Below, piece after piece: positions 37,641-38,508 of a stretch of 38,508 bases of DNA. The first letter of the stretch is position 1. Each line of letters opens with the position of its first letter. Under the pieces are notes generated by a model. It was not told the DNA's origin, ran no database searches, and saw only the letters and a program-made list of their open reading frames with translations. The translations under genes and the position numbers were made by a program. The stretch comes from a virus: IMG/VR virus record IMGVR_UViG_3300042914_002812, positions 1 to 38,508 of that record; one strand, written 5' to 3'.

Positions 37641-38508
37641 CGTTCACCCTCTGAATCCAGTGTTGAAAGCGACTGAGGTACCAGTCCTCGGCCTTCGTGT
37701 CGGCCACGAGCGCCTCGATCCGGTGCTGCCGCGACACCGTGAGCAGGTCGGCCATGTCGATGAAGTTGTGCGGTAGCTCCAGCGCCACCCGCTCGCCGTG
37801 TCCCGCTGCGTCCCGGTAGGTCTCCAGGTTCGGGAGTTTGAAGCGGTTGTTGCGGCCCACGTAACGTCGGCCCCGGTCGACGTGGGGGAGCTTCGCCTTT
37901 CCGCTCACGAGGAGCAGGTTCCGAGGGATCTGGTGCGGGTCCTTGTCGGGGTCGCTCCGCATATCGGCTAGGAGGGCGGCTTTCTCCTTCGCGTACGCGG
38001 CGCTGGTCTTGTCGTTCACCGGCACCCGGACGGGCTCGATCGACAGAGACGCGTGCGCGACGTGGATCTTCGCCTCGCCGAGCAAGTCCTGGCGAAACGC
38101 CTCTCGCTTCCAGCGGCTCTGCGTCGCGAAGTCGAACAGCACCATGAGGTCCTCGATCGTGTCGATGATTGGGAGGTACTGGAACACGAGGACGTGCGGC
38201 GTCTGGTTCAGGTAGTTCCTGACGCAGTTGTACGTGAGGTCGTGGCGGTTCTGGGTGCGAAGGCACTCGTTCACCACGACGAGCGTGGAGCGGTCGATCT
38301 CCTGCAATAGCTTGTAGTAGTAGCGGTATTCGATTAGGTTCGGCCAGTCGACATAGAGTCCCCCGCGCCCGTCTCCCTGCGTCGCCGGATCGGTCATGTG
38401 CTCGGCTGCCCATGACGGCGCGAAGCGCGCCGGCGAGAGGACGTAGACCTTCTTGATCTCGTGCTCCTCGCGGTAGCGCGTGACAATCTCGCCCTTCGCG
38501 GTGTCGTC
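37615..38508 (-). CDS. Unrecognised protein of the PAPS-reductase cassette, 5' end beyond the window
   Basis: At least 297 residues. An in-frame ATG exists at 38397, but the frame stays open to the right edge and the extra 37 codons read as protein (EIVTRYREEHEIKKVYVLS), so the true start is probably outside the window. Features: a possible Walker-B-like strand STLVVVNECL, a conserved-looking LRTQNRHDLTYNCVRNYL, FQYLPIIDTIEDLMVLFDF and a basic C-terminal region. No family is recognised. It overlaps the IbrA-like gene by 26 bases, so the two are co-translated. Confidence 0.75.
   Translation of the reverse strand, partial: DDTAKGEIVTRYREEHEIKKVYVLSPARFAPSWAAEHMTDPATQGDGRGGLYVDWPNLIEYRYYYKLLQEIDRSTLVVVNECLRTQNRHDLTYNCVRNYLNQTPHVLVFQYLPIIDTIEDLMVLFDFATQSRWKREAFRQDLLGEAKIHVAHASLSIEPVRVPVNDKTSAAYAKEKAALLADMRSDPDKDPHQIPRNLLLVSGKAKLPHVDRGRRYVGRNNRFKLPNLETYRDAAGHGERVALELPHNFIDMADLLTVSRQHRIEALVADTKAEDWYLSRFQHWIQRVNDAAATLHG

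Noticed and set aside
38395-38397. ATG at 38397 as the start of the right-edge gene
   Set aside because: The frame is open upstream to the window edge and reads like protein, so this is more likely an internal Met.
1-38508. tRNA genes, an integrase, attachment sites or an origin of replication
   Set aside because: I saw no cloverleaf with the conserved T-loop and no integrase or recombinase motifs; a tRNAscan-SE run and the complete genome would be needed to settle it.

Overview
The window is a stretch of a tailed-phage genome (or a phage contig) with a contractile, Mu/P2-type tail. It is GC-rich almost throughout, has many GTG starts, and is packed with 1- to 4-base gene overlaps. No integrase, repressor, tRNA or bacterial housekeeping gene was found. 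The host cannot be named. The sigma70-like promoters (TTGACA / TATTGT / TACTAT), the SLT-type transglycosylase and the candidate lipoprotein fit a high-GC Gram-negative host, but that is inference.

Left arm (1-4501, plus strand): the 3' end of a dUTPase gene, a small Cys/His protein and thyX form a nucleotide-metabolism operon that supplies dTMP. It is followed by nine small genes of mostly unknown function. Six of these are preceded by the same short structured leader: an outer stem that varies by compensatory changes, an ACA/A internal loop, a CCC/GGG inner stem, then a Shine-Dalgarno sequence. Five of the six leaders also follow a recognisable sigma70-type promoter. This repeated leader is the most novel-looking regulatory signal in the window. 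Two bidirectional terminators (about 3678-3716 and 4512-4557) punctuate the arm, and the second separates it from the convergent late genes.

Main block (4591-35431, minus strand, so read from right to left): terminase large subunit, a beta-sandwich virion protein, portal, MuF-type minor head protein, two small zinc-ribbon proteins, a decoration-like protein, scaffold, major capsid, connector and neck proteins, tail sheath, tail tube, chaperone-position genes (with a possible frameshift), tape measure, Mu N-, P-, V-, W-, J- and I-like baseplate proteins, tandem fibre or appendage genes, a lysis cassette (holin-like proteins, lipoprotein, lysozyme-like protein, SLT transglycosylase), and finally tail-tip genes. 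One tip gene carries a strikingly AT-rich C-terminal domain.

Right end (35531-38508, minus strand, upstream of the terminase): a Cys-rich protein, a ParB/Srx-fold protein with an HTH, a PAPS-reductase/DUF3440 protein (an IbrA/IbrB-like pair), and an unrecognised protein that runs off the right edge. These overlap head to tail and form the best candidate for an undescribed biochemical system, plausibly a nucleotide or DNA modification or a regulatory activity. The chemistry cannot be read from sequence alone.
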